DNA from: Branchipolynoe longqiensis
Taxonomy: Eukaryota > Annelida > Polychaeta > Phyllodocida > Polynoidae
Assembly: GCA_030323885.1 (NCBI GenBank)
Contig: CM059199.1
Location: 1,943,923-2,007,922 of the forward strand
DNA length: 64,000 bases
Direction: 5' to 3'
How positions within the stretch are numbered: position 1 is the first letter of the stretch; the number at the start of each line of letters is the position of its first letter. The notes under the pieces are model-generated. The model made no database searches. It saw only the letters and a program-made list of their open reading frames with translations, and was not told the origin of the DNA. The position numbers and the translations under genes were made by a program. Below are positions 63,886 through 64,000 of the stretch, piece by piece.

Positions 63886-64000
63886 TTTTTCTTCTTGAAG
63901 ATTTATACTGCCTATCATGGATAAGTCGGAATAGAGTTGTTTTCACCATTAGACAGTTTGTCGATAGAAAGCCAGAGCCTACACTTTTACCGACCCAATG
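63886..64000 (-). mobile_element. SINE-B, cut by the window end
   Basis: TTTATACTGCCTATCATGG, GTTGTTTTCACCATTAGACAG and CTTTTACCGACCCAATG match the reversed SINE-B body as at 54100-54322. The head lies beyond the window. Confidence 0.8.

Overview
This window looks like non-coding, repeat-dense nuclear DNA from a eukaryote, most likely a mollusc. The mollusc call rests on an interspersed repeat at 45056-45373 that I recognise from memory as a family common in gastropods and bivalves. It is supported by tRNA-derived SINEs, DIRS-type and non-LTR retroelement debris, and very abundant microsatellites. I found no intact host protein gene, no rRNA and no functional tRNA gene. Nearly all long open frames here are translations of low-complexity tracts (CT, CA, TA, GGT and CATACC arrays) and should not be annotated as genes.

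The interspersed repeats fall into recurring families, named here by label only. SINE-A is tRNA-derived with a CAAA-type tail and has about 20 copies or pieces. SINE-B (tRNA-Arg-like head) has 6, SINE-C (tRNA-like head) has 3, and SINE-D (the molluscan type) has 1. There are nine families of short elements with terminal inverted repeats: TIR-1 (about 11 copies), TIR-2 (2), TIR-3 (2), TIR-4 (1), TIR-5 (1), TIR-6 (2), TIR-7 (about 4), TIR-8 (2, pogo-like ends) and TIR-9 (1). Most are bounded by TA dinucleotides. Two further dispersed families are R-1 (3 copies) and R-2 (2 copies). Coding relics are a DIRS-type RNase H/tyrosine recombinase remnant (58943-59985) and the C-terminal end of a LINE reverse transcriptase with a short-repeat tail (37818-38041, minus).

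Layout: 1-13.8 kb holds dispersed elements with CT, TA and CA tracts. 13.8-24.2 kb is dominated by minisatellites (15.5-16.2, 17.0-17.7, 19.4-19.8, 22.9-23.9 kb) and GC-rich islands. 24.4-25.8 kb is a very AT-rich block. 26-31 kb carries an inverted SINE-A pair, a TIR-2 element and a long GC-rich island at 30.1-31.2 kb. 32.5-34.9 kb has two coding-phase tandem arrays (about 45-bp and 48-bp units). 35-44 kb has G/C homopolymers, CA arrays, the LINE remnant and SINE copies. 44.5-46.9 kb is a nested stack of insertions whose order can be read from target-site duplications. 47-52 kb has CATACC arrays, a CT tract and a GC-rich island followed by AT-rich unique DNA. 52.5-64 kb has more TIR-1/SINE copies, the TIR-5 and TIR-9 elements, the DIRS relic, a 122-bp tandem array and a promoter-like segment at 62.3-62.7 kb.

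The most interesting pattern is that four unrelated TIR families (TIR-2 to TIR-5) share one architecture: TA boundaries, ends containing CACAC or a close variant, and an interior densely packed with a short motif specific to each family. This may be a group of non-autonomous elements shaped by transposase-binding-site multiplication. All comparisons were made by eye, so copy limits are accurate to about 10-20 bases except where a target duplication is given.
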